Below are positions 62,073 through 64,000 of a stretch of DNA of 64,000 nucleotides, one piece after another (positions within the stretch are counted from its first letter, which is position 1; every line of letters begins with the position of its first letter). The position numbers and the translations under genes were made by a program. The notes beneath the pieces are model-generated. The model saw only the letters and a list, made by a program, of their open reading frames with translations, was not told the DNA's origin and searched no databases. The stretch covers positions 3,348,001 through 3,412,000 of the forward strand of contig OZ244951.1 of the NCBI GenBank assembly GCA_965222315.1, in the 5' to 3' direction. The DNA is from JACKII01 sp965222315 (GTDB taxonomy: Bacteria; Pseudomonadota; Alphaproteobacteria; Bin95).

Positions 62073-63239
62073 TCAAGCGCAGAGCTTTTCCTCCAAACCC
62101 TCCAACATCGCCAGGCATTGAGCGAGCTGGCTTTGCTCAATGAATTCGTCCGGCTTGTGCGCCTGATCGATAGAGCCGGGGCCGCAGACGACGCAGTTCA
62201 TGCCCAAGGCCTGAAACAGCCCGGCCTCGGTCCCGAAAGCGACCACATCGGCGCCGTTGGCGCCGGTTAGTGCCGAGACGATCTGCAATGCCTCGTTGTC
62301 ATCGACAGGCTCCAGGCCCTGGACCTCGCCGATGGTGTGACGGCAGATAGAAGCCCCCGGATGCACCCGGCGCATGGCAGGCAACAACACGTCATCGGCG
62401 TAGGTGTCGATAGCATTGCGCACGAACTCACCGTCACCAGCTTGGACCGGGCGAACCTCCCATTCCATTGAGGCGTGCTCTGCGATGACGTTGCGGGCAA
62501 TGCCCCCTTCGATCCGGCCGACGCTGACGGTGGTCCATGGCGGGTCGAAACGGCTGGCGGCGGGCGCGCGGACACGCACGGCGTCACCCAGTTCCATCAG
62601 CTTCGCGGCATAGCGCACGGCGTATTCGGCCGCGTTAACGCCGTGGGACGGCTGCGAGGCGTGCCCGGCCAAACCGGTGAATTCGGTGGTATATTCGTAG
62701 CAGCCCTTGTGCCCCTCGATAATGCCCATGGAGGTGGGCTCGCCGATAATGGCGACGGACGGGCGGATTTGTTCGCGGTTCAGATCGTTAACCAACGCGC
62801 GGGCGCCGAAGCAGCCAACCTCCTCGTCATACGTCAGCGCAATGTGCAAGGGCCGGGAGAGCTTACGCGCCGCGAACGCCGGAGCGTGGGCAAGGACGCA
62901 AGCGATGAAGCCCTTCATATCGCACGCACCGCGGCCATAGGCTTTGCCGCCGCTCAGCATCATGGCGAACGGGTCGGATGCCCAGTCCGGCGCCAGCGCC
63001 GGCACGACATCGGAATGGCCGGAAAGCACGATGCCGCCGTCCCCTTCCGGCCCGATGGTGGCGAAGAGGTTGGCCTTGGTGCCGGTCTCGTCCGTTGTGA
63101 TGCGGGTACGGGCGCCGATGGCGTTCAGATGGTCGGCCGCCCAGGCGATGAGAGCCAGATTGCTGTCGGCGGAGATGGTTGGGAAAGCAATCAGCTCCCC
63201 CAACAGACCGATTGTCCGGTCAAGGCGTTCCATGCTCAT
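62073..63239 (-). CDS. M20-family deacetylase (ArgE/DapE-like)
   Basis: This 388-residue zinc peptidase-fold enzyme carries SGHSDVVPA (zinc His/Asp), GRGACDMKGFIA (bridging Asp), TYDEEVGCFGA (catalytic and zinc Glu), and the closing CGPGSIDQAHKPDEFI with a zinc His. It is closest in layout to acetylornithine deacetylase (ArgE). ATG 63239 is the family-like start; the longer frame runs into the M24 gene. It lies 11 bases after an ectoine-hydrolase-like gene, so N-acetyl-diaminobutyrate is a plausible substrate. Confidence 0.85.
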   Translation of the reverse strand: MSMERLDRTIGLLGELIAFPTISADSNLALIAWAADHLNAIGARTRITTDETGTKANLFATIGPEGDGGIVLSGHSDVVPALAPDWASDPFAMMLSGGKAYGRGACDMKGFIACVLAHAPAFAARKLSRPLHIALTYDEEVGCFGARALVNDLNREQIRPSVAIIGEPTSMGIIEGHKGCYEYTTEFTGLAGHASQPSHGVNAAEYAVRYAAKLMELGDAVRVRAPAASRFDPPWTTVSVGRIEGGIARNVIAEHASMEWEVRPVQAGDGEFVRNAIDTYADDVLLPAMRRVHPGASICRHTIGEVQGLEPVDDNEALQIVSALTGANGADVVAFGTEAGLFQALGMNCVVCGPGSIDQAHKPDEFIEQSQLAQCLAMLEGLEEKLCA

Positions 63240-63250
63240 GGGCGCGGTCC

Positions 63251-64000
63251 CTAATCCTTTATAACCAAGGCCCGCGGCCGGTCGCAGAGGCACTCCGCCG
63301 GGCCGGACTCGCGGACCAGGATGCTCTCCGTGATCTCCAGGCCCCAATCGCTCATCCAAAGCCCGGGCATGAAGTGGCAGGTCATACCGGCCTCCAGCAC
63401 AGTCTTGTCCTCCGGGCGGAAGGAGATCGTACGCTCACCCCAATCGGGCGGGTAGGAAAGGCCGATGGAGTAGCCACAGCGACCGTCGCGTTCGATCCCG
63501 GCTTTTTCCAGGGAGGCATAGAGCGCGCGAGCGACATCGCCGGCGGTGGCGCCGGGACGCGCCACCTCCAGCCCGGCCGCCAGCCCATCTGCGAGAGATT
63601 TTTCGGCATCCACCATTTCTTGTGGCGGCTTGCCCAAAAAAACCGTGCGGCAGAGCGGGGCGTGATAGCGGCGATAGCAGCCGGAGATTTCGAAGAAGGT
63701 TGCCTCGCCATAGGCGAACGGCCTTCCATCCCAGGTGAGGTGGGGGGCGCTGGCATCCACGCCGCTGGGAAGCAATGGCACGATGGCGGCATAGCCACCC
63801 CAGGCATCTTCTGTACCGCGGATTTGGGTCGCGAAGATTTCCGCCACCAACTCGTTTTTGGCGAGGCCAGGCTCAATTCGGTCGATAACGCCGTCGATGA
63901 TTTTTTCGGAGATGCGGGCCGCCTTGCGCATGAAAGCGATTTCTTCGGCCGATTTCACTGCGCGTTGCCAGTTCACCAAGGCCGTCGCATCGACCAGGTC
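63251..64000 (-). CDS. M24-family ectoine hydrolase-like protein (partial, cut by window end)
   Basis: The visible 249 residues are the C-terminal pita-bread domain of an M24 protein and continue past the window. The pattern WQRAVKSAEEIAFMRKAARI, then YAAIVPLLPSGVDASAPHLT, FFEISGCYRRYHAPLCRTVF, CGYSIGLSYPPDWGERTISF and HFMPGLWMSDWGLEITESIL matches the DoeA/EutD ectoine hydrolases, in which several M24 metal ligands are replaced. It may open the ectoine ring. Orthology to doeA is inference. Confidence 0.8.
   Translation of the reverse strand, partial: DLVDATALVNWQRAVKSAEEIAFMRKAARISEKIIDGVIDRIEPGLAKNELVAEIFATQIRGTEDAWGGYAAIVPLLPSGVDASAPHLTWDGRPFAYGEATFFEISGCYRRYHAPLCRTVFLGKPPQEMVDAEKSLADGLAAGLEVARPGATAGDVARALYASLEKAGIERDGRCGYSIGLSYPPDWGERTISFRPEDKTVLEAGMTCHFMPGLWMSDWGLEITESILVRESGPAECLCDRPRALVIKD

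Overview
The window is a gene-dense, GC-rich chromosomal segment from an alphaproteobacterium, most likely a Rhodospirillales-type organism. The reasons are the gene orders kdsD-lptC-lptA-lptB-rpoN and pal-(ybgF-like)-tilS-ftsH-folP-glmM-thiD, a STAS-fused MlaE, a zur-znuCBA locus, PHB genes (phaB, phaZ) with CTGC-N3-GCAG-type sites, and an Atm1-type exporter. The taxonomic call is inference, because there is no rRNA in the window. No CRISPR array, prophage or intact insertion sequence was seen.

Layout. 1-7.2 kb: permease pieces, two HNH nucleases, an SMP-30 lactonase, a frameshifted PEP-CTERM-like gene, an Atm1-type ABC exporter, and an OmpA/cysteine-rich-repeat protein. 7.4-9.0 kb: an acyl-CoA carboxyltransferase, followed by two unusual repeat arrays. 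9.3-15 kb (minus): rnd-kdsD-lptC-lptA-lptB-rpoN (LPS precursor, LPS export and sigma-54), with tRNA-Leu upstream. 15.3-19.7 kb: a formyl-THF cyclo-ligase-like gene and an Mla-type lipid transport operon. 19.8-27.2 kb (minus): pal, a ybgF-like gene, tilS, ftsH, folP, glmM and thiD. 27.3-33.4 kb (minus): an oligopeptide-type ABC importer with a fused double ATPase.

33.4-43.8 kb is the most unusual part. Seven overlapping minus-strand genes (PH-like membrane protein, NodB-like deacetylase, two MurG/COG4671-like and two GT4 glycosyltransferases, a histidine phosphatase) face a plus-strand trio. The trio is an exporter-like ABC protein whose NBD has lost the standard residues of Walker A, Walker B, the signature and the H-loop and carries about 285 extra residues with internal repeats, then a stand-alone cyclic-nucleotide-binding protein, then a small SAM methyltransferase. 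I propose it as an undescribed envelope-glycoconjugate system.

43.8-54.2 kb: a CoA-transferase/hotdog gene pair, a molybdenum hydroxylase operon (M-S-L) with a MoaD-like sulfur carrier, an aldo/keto reductase-VOC-MmsB operon, and an OmpA-like coiled-coil protein. 54.3-57.6 kb: zinc uptake (zur, a small membrane ORF, znuC, znuB, znuA). 57.7-61.5 kb: a CFA-like methyltransferase, a DsbA/HCCA-isomerase-like gene, phaB, and phaZ. 61.7-62.0 kb: tRNA-Phe and a decayed IS66 transposase. 62-64 kb (minus): an M24 ectoine-hydrolase-like gene (cut by the window edge) and an ArgE-like deacetylase.

High third-position GC produces many long antisense reading frames. These were treated as shadows.
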